Positions 52,114 to 62,164 of a DNA stretch of 64,000 nucleotides are shown here, piece after piece. The number at the start of each line of letters is the position of its first letter. Positions within the stretch are counted from its first letter, which is position 1. The position numbers and the translations under genes were made by a program. Source of the stretch: Metallumcola ferriviriculae (GTDB taxonomy: Bacteria; Bacillota; JADQBR01); assembly GCF_035573695.1 (NCBI RefSeq), contig NZ_CP121694.1:1774501-1838500 (forward strand). The letters run 5' to 3'. The notes beneath the pieces are model-generated. The model was not told the DNA's origin. It saw nothing but the letters and a program-made list of their open reading frames with translations, and did not search any database.

Positions 52114-54258
52114 ATGAACACAAGGTTAGTAATTCGAAAGCGCACAACGTGGCTTTTTGTTGCCTTTACCTGTGTTCTTTTTTTGTTGGTAGGCAGACTT
52201 ATTTGGGTTCAATTTGTACGTGGGGATGAATACCAGCAGATAGCGTTGGAGGCCCGACTGCGGGAAGTGCCGGTGGAGGCAAAGCGCGGCACGATTTTTG
52301 ATCGTAATGGTAATAAATTGGCTATCAGTGTATCTGCTGATTCAGTTTACGCTCTACCCGCCGAGGTGCGGCGCTCAGAAAAATCGCAGGAAATAGCAGC
52401 AACATTAGCTGACATCCTTGAGTTATCGGCAAAGGATGTTCATGAGAAAATTACCAAAGATAGTTCATTTATGTGGATAAAACGGAAGGTGTCTATTGAA
52501 CAGGCAGCCCAAATCAAGAAGGCTAACCTTGCTGGGATAAAAATTGTGGAAGAAAGTCAACGTTTTTACCCTAAAGCAACCTTGGCATCCCATTTGTTGG
52601 GGTTTGCCGGGGTGGATAACCAAGGCCTTGAAGGGTTGGAAGTTATGTATGATAAAACGCTGCGGGGAAGTCCCGGTAGAATAGTAATTGAATATGATGC
52701 AGGAGGGAGACAGATTCCTCAAGCTCTGCATCAGTATTACCCGCCCGAGGACGGTATGAATATACGTTTGACTATAGACCAGACCATTCAGTACATAGCC
52801 GAACGGGAATTAGATGCATTGGTGGCCAGCCCTACAAATCCAAAAAGTGCTACTATTATTGTAATGGAACCTAAAACCGGTCGTATTTTAGCGCTGGCCA
52901 GCAGGCCCAATTATGATCCAAATACATTTCGGGAATTTTCGCCGAAAGTATGGAGAAACATTGCCGTTTCCAATGCATACGAGCCAGGGTCCACTTTTAA
53001 AATTATTACTACGGCTACGGCGCTGGAGGAGGGTGTAGTAAAGCCCGATGAGCGCTTATATTCGCCGGGTTACATCAAAGTGGGGTCAGAGCGGATTAAA
53101 TGCTGGCGGTCTTATAATCCCCATGGCAGTCAAAGTTTTGTCGAAGGGGTGCAAAATTCCTGCAATCCAATTTTTGTGGAAGTAGGGTTGCGTGTTGAAG
53201 AAAAACAGAAAGGTTTATTCTACCAATACATTAAAGGATTCGGTTTTGGCACCCAGACGGGGATAGACCTACCCGGTGAAGCAAAGGGTATTATGATTCC
53301 CGAGGATAAATTAAAAAAGATTAATACCGCTACTATCTCCATCGGGCAATCTATCGCTGTGACGCCGATTCAGTTAATTACGGCAGTATCGGCAGTTGCC
53401 AACGGCGGGAATTTGATGAAACCGCAGTTGGTTGAAGCGGTGCTGGATAAGGATGGAAATATAGTACAAGAATTTGGGCCGCAAAAAGTAAGAACGGTAA
53501 TATCCCAAGAAACTTCGCGGGAAGTGGCTATGATATTGGAAAGTGTTGTTAGTGAAGGTACCGGTTTGAATGCATATATCGATGGATACAGGGTGGCAGG
53601 TAAGACAGGTACTGCGCAAAAGGCAGGACCAGGCGGTTACCAAGACGGAAAGTATGTGGCTTCCTTTATTGGCTTTGCACCGGCGAATGACCCTCGTTTG
53701 GCGATTTTGGTAGTAGCGGATGAACCTCAAGGATACCCTTATTATGGTGGTACCGTGGCGGCACCAATATTAAAGCGAGTAATGGAAGACGGTTTGCGCT
53801 ATTTGGGAGTCCCCCGGCAATTTTCAGAGAAGGAAGGAAGCAAGACCGAGGACGAGAAGAAGAAAGAGGTACTGGTGCCGGATGTGATTTCCTTACCTCT
53901 TGATAAGGCCAGCCATGCTATTCGAGCGGTTGGGTTAACCCCGAAGGTGGCAGGTGAAGGGCATACTGTGATTGAACAAATTCCGGCTGCGGATACAAGG
54001 ATTATTACGGGCAGCCAGGTACTATTGAAGTTAAGTGAAGGAATTAGTAATGATTCGGAAGTGACTGTTCCCGACGTTACTGGAAAAAGGGTGCCTAGGG
54101 CTGCCACACTATTGGAAGCGATGGGCTTGGTTCTGAAGCCTCAGGGCGCGGGTACAGCGGTGGAACAAAGACCCGTCCCGGGAACTAAGGTTAGCCCAGG
54201 TACTGAAATTTATGTGATATTCAAGGAAGTTCCTGAGCAAACCACCACGGCTCCGTGA
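52114..54258 (+). CDS. spoVD: Peptidoglycan transpeptidase PBP2/SpoVD with PASTA domains
   Basis: A 714-aa class B penicillin-binding protein. One N-terminal membrane helix is followed by the dimerisation domain (about residues 60-200) and the transpeptidase with STFK-type nucleophile motif EPGSTFKI (about 291), SCN (about 346) and AGKTGTAQ (about 495). Two PASTA domains (about 585-640 and 650-705) end the protein. PASTA presence and position point to SpoVD-type or division PBP2b-type enzymes; sporulation versus division cannot be separated here. Confidence 0.9.
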   Translation: MNTRLVIRKRTTWLFVAFTCVLFLLVGRLIWVQFVRGDEYQQIALEARLREVPVEAKRGTIFDRNGNKLAISVSADSVYALPAEVRRSEKSQEIAATLADILELSAKDVHEKITKDSSFMWIKRKVSIEQAAQIKKANLAGIKIVEESQRFYPKATLASHLLGFAGVDNQGLEGLEVMYDKTLRGSPGRIVIEYDAGGRQIPQALHQYYPPEDGMNIRLTIDQTIQYIAERELDALVASPTNPKSATIIVMEPKTGRILALASRPNYDPNTFREFSPKVWRNIAVSNAYEPGSTFKIITTATALEEGVVKPDERLYSPGYIKVGSERIKCWRSYNPHGSQSFVEGVQNSCNPIFVEVGLRVEEKQKGLFYQYIKGFGFGTQTGIDLPGEAKGIMIPEDKLKKINTATISIGQSIAVTPIQLITAVSAVANGGNLMKPQLVEAVLDKDGNIVQEFGPQKVRTVISQETSREVAMILESVVSEGTGLNAYIDGYRVAGKTGTAQKAGPGGYQDGKYVASFIGFAPANDPRLAILVVADEPQGYPYYGGTVAAPILKRVMEDGLRYLGVPRQFSEKEGSKTEDEKKKEVLVPDVISLPLDKASHAIRAVGLTPKVAGEGHTVIEQIPAADTRIITGSQVLLKLSEGISNDSEVTVPDVTGKRVPRAATLLEAMGLVLKPQGAGTAVEQRPVPGTKVSPGTEIYVIFKEVPEQTTTAP

Positions 54259-54321
54259 TGGATGCTGAATATATTTTCCAATACAGGAAATAATATCTGG
54301 ATAGGTTAAGGAGGGGGTCCT

Positions 54322-55782
54322 GTGCATTTTGTCAATTTGGTTGGGGGCCTGAAAGCAGAAATAGTCGGTAAGACTAACATAGATATCAGTGGAATTGCCT
54401 ACGATTCCCGGCAGGTTAATCCAGGAGATTTGTTTGTAGCCATCCCGGGATTTAAAACGGACGGGCATCAATTCATTAATCAGGCAGTAAGCAGCGGTGC
54501 TGCTGCTTTGGTGGTAACTGACAGAAACGTTCGCGCCGATGTGCCTGTCGTTTATGTCGATAACAGCCGTAAGGCGCTGGCGTTTTTGGCGGCGAATTTT
54601 TATGGACACCCTTCCCATGCATTAAAGGTTTTTGGTGTTACCGGCACCAATGGTAAGACCACAACTTGCCATCTGCTTCGAGAAGTTTTTAGTCAGCAGG
54701 GTTACAAGGTGGGAGTAATGGGTACAATCGGGAACTGGCTTGGTACACAACGGATGAATACGGCCAGGACCACCCCGGAATCATTGGAAATTCAGAAAAT
54801 GTTTCGTGATATGGTTGACAGCGGCGTCAGCCACGTGGTTATGGAGGTATCATCCCATGCCCTTGAACTGCACCGGGTGGACCAGGTAAACTTTCGCAGT
54901 GCGGTCTTCACTAATTTAAGTCAGGATCATTTGGATTTTCATGAAAATTTAGAGGAGTACCTTCAGGCGAAAGGAAAACTCTTCAAAGGATTAACCGGCG
55001 ATGCACTAGCCATCATCAACATGGACGATATGGGTAGCTTTCGACACTTACAGGAGGTAACCCAGGTTCCTATTATTACTTATGGCAGACACAAAGATGC
55101 TATATTTAAAGCAGAAAACATCGTTTTAAGCAGGGATGGCGTTACATTTGATATTTCTTACCGGGAGCAAAAGTTACCTGTGGCCTTACATACGCCCGGT
55201 TTATTTAGTGTTTATAATGCTTTGGCAGCGGCAACTGTTGCTTTAGAGGAAGGTGTAGAACCTGGTGCGGTAAGTAGTGCACTAGCCGATGTGCTTGGCG
55301 TATCCGGGCGGTTTCAGCGGGTTGATTGTGGTCAAGAGTTCACTGTAATAGTTGACTATGCGCATACTCCGGATAGCTTGAAAAATATTTTGGTTACAGC
55401 AGAAGAGTTCGTTTCCGGGCGGTTAATTACTGTATTCGGTTGCGGTGGCGACAGGGACAAAGCTAAAAGACCACTCATGGGTGAAGTTGCCGCTAAGAAT
55501 AGTGACCTCACTGTCGTGACATCAGATAACCCACGCAGTGAGGAACCTGAAGATATCATTTCGGATATACTTCCCGGGGTAAAGGCATATACGGAGAATT
55601 ATCGTGTAATTGAAGATAGAAGGCAGGCCATCCACTATGCTGTCAGCCAGGCGAAAGCCGGAGACATGGTAGTTATTGCTGGAAAGGGCCATGAAACATA
55701 TCAAGAAATAAAAGGACAGGTTTTTCCTTTTGATGACCGAGAAGTGGTTAAAGATGTGCTGCGGGGGCAAATATCATGTTAA
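54322..55782 (+). CDS. murE: UDP-N-acetylmuramoyl-tripeptide synthetase MurE, meso-DAP type
   Basis: A 486-aa cytoplasmic ligase. ATP site TGTNGKTTTCH (about residues 109-119), and TSDNPRSEEP (about 400) carries the DNPR box typical of meso-diaminopimelate-adding enzymes. GTG start behind AGGAGGGGG. Overlaps murF by seven bases. Confidence 0.95.
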   Translation: MHFVNLVGGLKAEIVGKTNIDISGIAYDSRQVNPGDLFVAIPGFKTDGHQFINQAVSSGAAALVVTDRNVRADVPVVYVDNSRKALAFLAANFYGHPSHALKVFGVTGTNGKTTTCHLLREVFSQQGYKVGVMGTIGNWLGTQRMNTARTTPESLEIQKMFRDMVDSGVSHVVMEVSSHALELHRVDQVNFRSAVFTNLSQDHLDFHENLEEYLQAKGKLFKGLTGDALAIINMDDMGSFRHLQEVTQVPIITYGRHKDAIFKAENIVLSRDGVTFDISYREQKLPVALHTPGLFSVYNALAAATVALEEGVEPGAVSSALADVLGVSGRFQRVDCGQEFTVIVDYAHTPDSLKNILVTAEEFVSGRLITVFGCGGDRDKAKRPLMGEVAAKNSDLTVVTSDNPRSEEPEDIISDILPGVKAYTENYRVIEDRRQAIHYAVSQAKAGDMVVIAGKGHETYQEIKGQVFPFDDREVVKDVLRGQISC

Positions 55783-57137
55783 GCACTCTTGGTTCTATTT
55801 CCAACGCAGTCCACGGGCAATTGCAAGGTGACGGAAACCAAACAGTAACCGGAATTTCCATTGATACCCGTACCTTGGAAAGCGGTGAGTTATTTTTTGC
55901 TCTCAGAGGGGAAAGAGATGGTCACCAATTTTTAGAGGCTGCCCAGTATAGGGGTGCCGCTGGAGCAGTGGTCAATATATACCAGGAGAATTTATCGCTG
56001 CCTCAAATTGTTGTCAAAGACAGTCTGCAAGCACTGCAGAGTCTTGCCCAAAAGAAATTGGCAATGCTTAAGGTACATGTGGTGGCGGTCACCGGCAGCA
56101 ACGGTAAAACTACAACCAAGGATATTATTGCTTCGGTGCTGGGCACCAAATATCGTACATTAAAGACGCAGGGTAACTTTAACAACGAAATTGGGCTGCC
56201 TCTTACATTACTTCAACTGGATGAAAGATACCAGGCAGCAGTTGTTGAAATGGCTATGCGTGGTCGAGACCAAATAAGGCGATTGACAGAAATCGCCCCG
56301 CCCAATGTTGGTGTGATTACAAATATCAGCAGTACCCACATGGAACTTCTGGGATCCATGAAGAATATTGCCGCAGCCAAGGGGGAACTGCTTGAAGGCC
56401 TTGCCTCAGGCGGAACTGCAATATTAAACGGTGATGACCACCGGTGCCGTGACTTGGGCAGGAATTTCAAGGGCAAGAAAATTTATTTCGGTTTAAACGA
56501 GGGTAATGAGCTTAGGGCAGTGAATATTAAGCAGCAGGGGTGGCGCACATATTTTTCCGTGCCGGCATTGGGGGCAGGGGAATTTCACCTGCCATTGCCA
56601 GGGCTTCATAATATTCGTAATGCGATGTCTGCGTTAGCAGTTGCCAGCTCAATGAATATACCCGTACCGCTGATGCAGGAGGGCTTAGAGAATGTGTCTC
56701 TTTCCTCTATGCGCCTCGAAACACTAAGAGGTGTTGATAGCAGCTTAATTATCAACGACGCTTATAATGCCAATCCTGCATCTACCATGGCTTCACTTCA
56801 GATATTGAAGGAATTTGCTAGGAAAAGAAGCATTGCGGTGCTAGGTGATATGTTTGAGCTGGGGGAATATTCAGAGGAGGGGCATAGAGAAGTCGGGCGA
56901 AAGACGGTAGAATTAGGAATTGATTATTTATTTACTGTAGGCAACATGGCTGAATCTATCGGTAAGGAAGCTATTAAACAGGGTATGGAGACTGACCGCG
57001 TCTATCATTTCCCCAAGAGAGAAGAGGCCCTTACGGCAGTACAAAGTATTATCCGGAAAGGCGATACTGTCTTGGTAAAAGGATCGCGGGGAATGCAGAT
57101 GGAATCCATTGCTCAGGGATTGACGGCGAGGGATTAA
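55776..57137 (+). CDS. murF: UDP-MurNAc-tripeptide D-alanyl-D-alanine ligase MurF
   Basis: A 453-aa ligase. ATP site TGSNGKTTTKD, then NFNNEIGLPLTLL and VIEMAMRGRDQI-type Mur signature, and NDAYNANPASTMASL (about residue 327). It adds D-Ala-D-Ala to the UDP-tripeptide. It begins within murE and ends one base before the mraY ATG. Confidence 0.95.
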   Translation: MLSTLGSISNAVHGQLQGDGNQTVTGISIDTRTLESGELFFALRGERDGHQFLEAAQYRGAAGAVVNIYQENLSLPQIVVKDSLQALQSLAQKKLAMLKVHVVAVTGSNGKTTTKDIIASVLGTKYRTLKTQGNFNNEIGLPLTLLQLDERYQAAVVEMAMRGRDQIRRLTEIAPPNVGVITNISSTHMELLGSMKNIAAAKGELLEGLASGGTAILNGDDHRCRDLGRNFKGKKIYFGLNEGNELRAVNIKQQGWRTYFSVPALGAGEFHLPLPGLHNIRNAMSALAVASSMNIPVPLMQEGLENVSLSSMRLETLRGVDSSLIINDAYNANPASTMASLQILKEFARKRSIAVLGDMFELGEYSEEGHREVGRKTVELGIDYLFTVGNMAESIGKEAIKQGMETDRVYHFPKREEALTAVQSIIRKGDTVLVKGSRGMQMESIAQGLTARD

Positions 57138-57138
57138 A

Positions 57139-58107
57139 ATGTACAATTTTTCTTGGGCTATCGGTATGGCATTTGTTATGACAGTTATTTCCGGGCCAAT
57201 ACTGATACCTTTTCTCAAAAAATTAAAGTTTGGACAGTATATCAGGCAGGATGGACCTGCCGCTCATTTTCGCAAAGCAGGCACTCCAACCATGGGCGGT
57301 ATAATGTTTTTAATCGGCATTGTTGTTGCACTATTCTTTGCCGTTGAGTCAAAGTTGTCCGCAACATCTGTCACGTTGCTGGTAGTCACTCTTGGTCACG
57401 GTATCATTGGGTTTGCAGACGACTTTATTAAGATTGTTCGGGGCCGCTCGCTGGGGCTGCGGGCTAGGGACAAAATTCTGGCTCAGCTATTATTAGGTAT
57501 TTTTTTAGCATTTATGGCCACAAATTATATTGGCTTGGGTACATTTGTAAAGATTCCCTTAATTCACGTAACTTGGGAAATGGGCTTCTGGTATTACCCC
57601 TTTGTGCTGCTTGTGTTGATAGGCACTACAAATGCTGTTAATTTAACCGATGGGCTGGATGGTTTAGCGGCAGGGTCAATGTTATTCGCCAGTCTTGGTT
57701 ATGCATTAATTGCTTTGATGACGGAAGCACCGGAAATTGCGTTATTTGGTTTGGCAGTGGCAGGTGGATGTGCCGGCTTTTTGGTATATAATAAACACCC
57801 GGCCAGGATATTTATGGGGGATACCGGGTCGTTGGCCTTGGGAGCGGCACTGGCTAGTATGGCTGTGTTTTCTAAGACGGAGCTAATTTTACCATTGGTG
57901 GGCGGAATATTTGTGATTGAAACCCTGTCTGTTATTATCCAGGTAATTTCTTTTAGGCTTACCGGTAGAAGGGTGTTTAGAATGAGCCCGCTGCACCATC
58001 ATTTTGAACTTGCCGGTTGGTCCGAGCGCCGGGTTGTAAGAGTGTTCTGGCTGGTGTCATTTGTATTTTCATTAGTAGGAATAGCAGCACTATATAATTT
58101 TGCCTGA
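57139..58107 (+). CDS. mraY: Phospho-N-acetylmuramoyl-pentapeptide transferase MraY
   Basis: A 322-aa polytopic enzyme of about ten helices. GFADDFIKI (about residue 93) and NAVNLTDGLDGLAAG (about 164) hold the catalytic Asp residues; SPLHHHFEL is the C-terminal His-rich loop. It makes lipid I at the cytoplasmic membrane face. Confidence 0.95.
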   Translation: MYNFSWAIGMAFVMTVISGPILIPFLKKLKFGQYIRQDGPAAHFRKAGTPTMGGIMFLIGIVVALFFAVESKLSATSVTLLVVTLGHGIIGFADDFIKIVRGRSLGLRARDKILAQLLLGIFLAFMATNYIGLGTFVKIPLIHVTWEMGFWYYPFVLLVLIGTTNAVNLTDGLDGLAAGSMLFASLGYALIALMTEAPEIALFGLAVAGGCAGFLVYNKHPARIFMGDTGSLALGAALASMAVFSKTELILPLVGGIFVIETLSVIIQVISFRLTGRRVFRMSPLHHHFELAGWSERRVVRVFWLVSFVFSLVGIAALYNFA

Positions 58108-58133
58108 AAGCACATCTAAAGAGGTGATAATTT

Positions 58134-59486
58134 ATGGAGCTAAAAAAAAGTAAGGTATTAGTGGTAGGTATGGCGCGAAGTGGTGTGGCTGCCGCGACGA
58201 TGTTGGCCCGAGAAGCAGCGATAGTAACAATTTGTGATATTAAACAGGCGGATGCGTTGCAAGAGCCGATTAACAACTTAAGTAGAGCGGATATCGAAAT
58301 TGTTACCGGAGGGTATCCACCGGTAGAGGGGAACTTTGACCTGGTAATTGCCAGTCCCGGAGTTCCTGCAGATGTTCAGCCATTTATCCAGGCGGCGAAT
58401 GTGGGTATCCCTGTTTGGAGCGAGCTAGAATTGGCTGCCCTGTTTATCCAGGGTCCGATAGTGGCGGTAACCGGGACAAATGGTAAAACAACCACTACGG
58501 CACTGATTGGTGAAATGTTTATTCAAGCCGGTGTACCAACGGTGGTGGGCGGCAACATAGGTACGCCGCTGGTCGGGGAAGTGCAGAAAACCACAGATAA
58601 GCATGTAACTGTAGCAGAGGTGAGTAGTTTCCAACTTGAATGGGTAGAAAAATTTCACCCTCGGGTTGCAGTGATTTTGAATATTACTCCGGACCACCTA
58701 GACCGTCATGGTACCATGGAAAATTATATTGCAACCAAAGCTAGAATTTTTAAGGCGCAGAATTTGGCCGACTATACAGTTCTTAATTATGATGATCCAA
58801 AAGTAAGAAAATTAGCGGCAGAAGCATCGGGACAGGTGATATTTTTCAGCAGCAAACATACCTTAAAAACAGGAGTTTCTGTGGACAATGGTTTTATTAC
58901 TATTAAACAGGAAGAAGACTTACAAGTAATCTCTGTGGAGGAAGTTGGCATCAAGGGTGCCCATAATATCGACAATGCTTTGGCTGCCGTTGCTGCCGGA
59001 TGGGCATTGGGACTGACTGCAGCACAGTTAAAAGAGACGCTTGCGGCATTTCCTGGGGTAGAACATCGTTTGGAATTTGTCCGTGAGATTAATCAAGTGA
59101 GATACATAAATGATTCCAAAGGCACTAATCCTGATGCGTCAATTAAGGCATTAGAGGCTTTTCCAAATCCGATTATACTTATTGCAGGCGGCAAGAATAA
59201 AGGCAGTGATTTTAGTGAGTTTGCTCAGTTAATCAAAGCCCGGGCCAAGGATGTAATCCTGCTAGGCGAGGCCGCGGATGAAATTCAGCACGCATTAAGT
59301 AACATTGGCTTCACCAGGGTTCATCAGGTGTCTGATTATCAGCGTGCAGTTCCTTTGGCTGAGGAATTGGCTGAACCAGGAGATATTGTACTTTTATCTC
59401 CTGCCTGTGCCAGTTGGGATATGTTTGGCAGCTATGAGGAACGGGGAAAATTGTTTAAAGAGTTGGTAAATAGCTTGAGGGGGTAG
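58134..59486 (+). CDS. murD: UDP-N-acetylmuramoylalanine--D-glutamate ligase MurD
   Basis: A 450-aa ligase. N-terminal VLVVGMARSGVAAA dinucleotide-type fold, ATP site TGTNGKTTTTAL (about residue 111), NITPDHLDRHG, and FINDSKGTNPDAS-type region (INDSKGTNPDA). Adds D-Glu to UDP-MurNAc-L-Ala. AGAGGTGATAA precedes the ATG. Confidence 0.95.
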   Translation: MELKKSKVLVVGMARSGVAAATMLAREAAIVTICDIKQADALQEPINNLSRADIEIVTGGYPPVEGNFDLVIASPGVPADVQPFIQAANVGIPVWSELELAALFIQGPIVAVTGTNGKTTTTALIGEMFIQAGVPTVVGGNIGTPLVGEVQKTTDKHVTVAEVSSFQLEWVEKFHPRVAVILNITPDHLDRHGTMENYIATKARIFKAQNLADYTVLNYDDPKVRKLAAEASGQVIFFSSKHTLKTGVSVDNGFITIKQEEDLQVISVEEVGIKGAHNIDNALAAVAAGWALGLTAAQLKETLAAFPGVEHRLEFVREINQVRYINDSKGTNPDASIKALEAFPNPIILIAGGKNKGSDFSEFAQLIKARAKDVILLGEAADEIQHALSNIGFTRVHQVSDYQRAVPLAEELAEPGDIVLLSPACASWDMFGSYEERGKLFKELVNSLRG

Positions 59487-59490
59487 AGCT

Positions 59491-60579
59491 TTGCCAGGTA
59501 AGCGCAAATCTCCGGATTTTTTAATATTTTTTGTCACCCTGCTTCTACTGAGCGTGGGAATTGTAATGGTGTTCAGTGCCAGCGCCTATTCGTCGTATAT
59601 GACGTATGGGGATGCTTATTATTACTTAAAAAAGCAGCTTTTGTGGGCGTTGTTGGGTGTGGCAGCCATGGTTTTTACCATGAATATTGACTACCGCCAG
59701 GTTAAAAAATATGTACGGCCCATATTTACTGTTTCCGTTGTTCTCTTAATAACAGTTCTGGCAGTGGGAGTGGCTAAAAACGGTTCCACCCGTTGGTTGG
59801 GGATTGGTCCCATTGGTTTTCAACCTTCTGAAATAATGAAACTGGCTATGGTCATGTATATGGCCAAACGCTTGTCTGAGCGCGGCGAGCGTCTCACGGA
59901 ATTTAGCAAGGGATTAATGCCGCATCTAGGTATCTTAAGCGGAGTTTGTCTATTGATACTTGCCCAGCCGGATTTGGGCACTGCAGTGGCCATTGCCGGT
60001 ACGACATATTTACTATTTTTGATAGCCGGTGCAAAAAAGAGTCATTTAAGTTTTTTAGCTGTTGCAGGTGTGGGCTTGGTTATCCTGGCAATTATTCTCG
60101 AGCCTTATCGCATGGAAAGGTTTGTGGCCTTTTGGGATCCTTGGAAAAATCCCAGCGATACCGGTTGGCAAACCATTCAGTCATTGCTGGCCCTGGGCTC
60201 GGGCGGGTTCTTTGGCGTGGGTCTGGGTCAGAGCAAGCAGAAACTTTTTTATCTCCCTGAGCGACATACGGACTTTATTTACGCAATTTTAGGTGAAGAA
60301 CTGGGATTTATCGGTGCTGTTATCGTCCTAATCTTATTTTTCATCTTTATCTGGCGTGGCTTTCGCGTTGCGGTGACCATCAGAGACAATTATGGCAGTC
60401 TCCTTGCTGCGGGGATAACCTTAATGGTGACCATTCAGGCATTAATTAATATTGCTGTGGTGACAGGGTCCATGCCCGTTACTGGAATAACCCTGCCCTT
60501 TATCAGTTATGGTGGTTCTTCCTTGACTCTTAGTTTGGTAGGGGTAGGAATGCTGCTGAACATATCACGGTATACCTAA
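59491..60579 (+). CDS. ftsW: Peptidoglycan polymerase FtsW/SpoVE
   Basis: A 362-aa SEDS membrane protein with about ten helices. MVFSASAYSS, STRWLGIGPIGFQPSE (catalytic loop region, about residue 107), PDLGTA and FISYGGSS are the family motifs. TTG start behind AGGGGGTAGAG, 4 nt after murD. FtsW and SpoVE are not separable by sequence here. Confidence 0.92.
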   Translation: MPGKRKSPDFLIFFVTLLLLSVGIVMVFSASAYSSYMTYGDAYYYLKKQLLWALLGVAAMVFTMNIDYRQVKKYVRPIFTVSVVLLITVLAVGVAKNGSTRWLGIGPIGFQPSEIMKLAMVMYMAKRLSERGERLTEFSKGLMPHLGILSGVCLLILAQPDLGTAVAIAGTTYLLFLIAGAKKSHLSFLAVAGVGLVILAIILEPYRMERFVAFWDPWKNPSDTGWQTIQSLLALGSGGFFGVGLGQSKQKLFYLPERHTDFIYAILGEELGFIGAVIVLILFFIFIWRGFRVAVTIRDNYGSLLAAGITLMVTIQALINIAVVTGSMPVTGITLPFISYGGSSLTLSLVGVGMLLNISRYT

Positions 60580-60602
60580 ATTCAGCAGCTACATTTTTTC
60601 AA

Positions 60603-60782
60603 TGTATAGGAAATTATGGGTTGTGGATAATTTCCTATACATGGGGGTTGTTAAGGGGGCTTGCCCCCTTATGTTAAATGCAGGAGGGTCACAGCGAAGC
60701 GACCTAGGGAACCAGGGGTTCCCTGGGTAAGAACAAAAGCATTACCTTTAAGTGCCGGAAGGCATGAAATGCTTTTGTTCTT
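60603..60782. repeat. Multi-hairpin intergenic repeat, copy 2
   Basis: 180 nt with near-identity to 37076-37253. Differences lie mostly in loops or keep pairing: the first stem is a perfect 15-bp here where copy 1 has a G-T pair, and the inner small hairpin is GTGCC/GGCAT here and ATGCC/GGCAT in copy 1. The DnaA-box 9-mer TGTGGATAA is at 60622-60630. It sits between ftsW and murG, inside an otherwise compact operon. Confidence 0.85.
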
Positions 60783-60818
60783 TAAACGGGACAAGTTGTA
60801 ACAAAGTGTGGTGATTTT

Positions 60819-61934
60819 ATGCGAGTCTTATTTTCCGGTGGGGGAACCGGGGGGCACATTTACCCAGCACTAGCGGTTAGTGGTGCGCTGACAAAGGATT
60901 ATCCCGGGGTTGAGTTACTTTATGTTGGTACGCCTTACGGGTTAGAGTCAAAATTAGTTCCCAGGGAGGGTATTCGCTTCAAGACTGTCAACGTTAGCGG
61001 TTTGAAGCGCAAGCTTTCGCTGGATACTATTGTTTGGGCGGGGCAAACCACCGGGGCAGCAGCTCAGGCGGTAAAACTGTTAAAAGAATTTAGGCCTGAC
61101 GTTGTGGTGGGGACCGGTGGATATGTCTGTGCCCCGGTTATTTTGGCGGCGGCCGTGCTGCGTGTACCCAGTATACTACATGAACAAAATGCCTTTCCGG
61201 GAAAAACCAATCGATGGTTAGCTCCTTTTGCACAGAAGATTTTAGTCAATTTTGCTGAATCGAAACAGTATTTTGGTCGCCAACGCGGAAAGGTGATTAC
61301 TACCGGTCTGCCTGTGCGTCGGGAAATTATTGATATTTCCCGGAAAAAGGGGGCAGAAATACTTGGTGTTTCGCCGGACAGGCTCACCTTGATGGTGGTG
61401 GGCGGCAGTCAGGGAGCAAAAAGCATTAACCAGGCGGTTTTGCCGTTGGCAGCAAAAGTTGCGGCCAACCCCAGGCTCCAGTTGATTTGGGCCACCGGCG
61501 AAAGCCAATATGATTGGGTTATTGAACGGCTGCAGCAGGATGGAATAAAATCGGGCCAGGTGGGCAATATTACCATAAAACCCTATTTGCACCAGGTTGC
61601 GGCAGCATTGGCGACAGCGGATTTGATTATTTCCCGGGCAGGCGCTACGTTTCTGGCCGAAATTACTGCGCGGGGTATTGCTTCAATCTTGGTACCATAC
61701 CCTTATGCTACGGATAACCATCAGGAATATAACGCTAGGTCATTGGTTAAAAAGGGTGCAGCACTAATGGTGGCTGACGAAGAGCTATCTAAAGGTATAT
61801 TAGTGGACAAGGTAGAAGACCTGCTATCAAAGAGAAAAGTACTTGAAACAATGTCCCAATCGTCCCAAAAGTGTGGTAAACCCGAGGCGCTTGAACAAAT
61901 TGTCAAAGAGATTGTTAGTTGTATCTCAGTCTAG
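60819..61934 (+). CDS. murG: UDP-N-acetylglucosamine transferase MurG
   Basis: A 371-aa GT28 glycosyltransferase at the membrane face. GGGTGGHIYPALAV (about residues 7-20), GTGGYVCAP, EQNAFPGKTNR (about 123), GGSQGA and the UDP-GlcNAc site SRAGATFLAEI (about 269) are present. Makes lipid II. It starts 36 nt after the repeat, behind GTGGTGATT. Confidence 0.95.
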   Translation: MRVLFSGGGTGGHIYPALAVSGALTKDYPGVELLYVGTPYGLESKLVPREGIRFKTVNVSGLKRKLSLDTIVWAGQTTGAAAQAVKLLKEFRPDVVVGTGGYVCAPVILAAAVLRVPSILHEQNAFPGKTNRWLAPFAQKILVNFAESKQYFGRQRGKVITTGLPVRREIIDISRKKGAEILGVSPDRLTLMVVGGSQGAKSINQAVLPLAAKVAANPRLQLIWATGESQYDWVIERLQQDGIKSGQVGNITIKPYLHQVAAALATADLIISRAGATFLAEITARGIASILVPYPYATDNHQEYNARSLVKKGAALMVADEELSKGILVDKVEDLLSKRKVLETMSQSSQKCGKPEALEQIVKEIVSCISV

Positions 61935-61978
61935 TCACACCACGAAGATAACTGCATAATATGAGTGTATCAATAACA

Positions 61979-62150
61979 ATGTCATAAATGGATGGCCGAA
62001 AGTCCGCCGTAGGCATAGGAGACTTGTCAGCGTGCTGGCTTAGTCGTACTTGTGCTCTTGAGTATAAAAAAGACTTTTCAACTTGGTGTTTAAGGCACAA
62101 TTGGGAAACCGCTGAAAGAGGCGAGGATTTTCGAATATGTCATAAATGGA
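61979..62150 (+). repeat. Short direct repeats bracketing the murG-murC gap
   Basis: ATGTCATAAATGGA occurs at 61979-61992 and 62137-62150, 158 nt apart. The 230-nt gap has no convincing gene. The second copy supplies the GGAG just before murC. Origin (duplication or regulatory) is unclear. Confidence 0.5.
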
Positions 62151-62164
62151 GTGAGGTGGCAGCT

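Noticed and set aside
37095-60630. Replication origin marked by the DnaA boxes
   Set aside because: There is only one box per repeat copy, the copies are 23 kb apart, and no dnaA/dnaN genes or A+T-rich unwinding region are nearby.
61988-62164. 59-residue N-terminal extension of MurC
   Set aside because: It has no MurC similarity, no ribosome site at 61988, and the ATG at 62165 gives the normal N-terminus.
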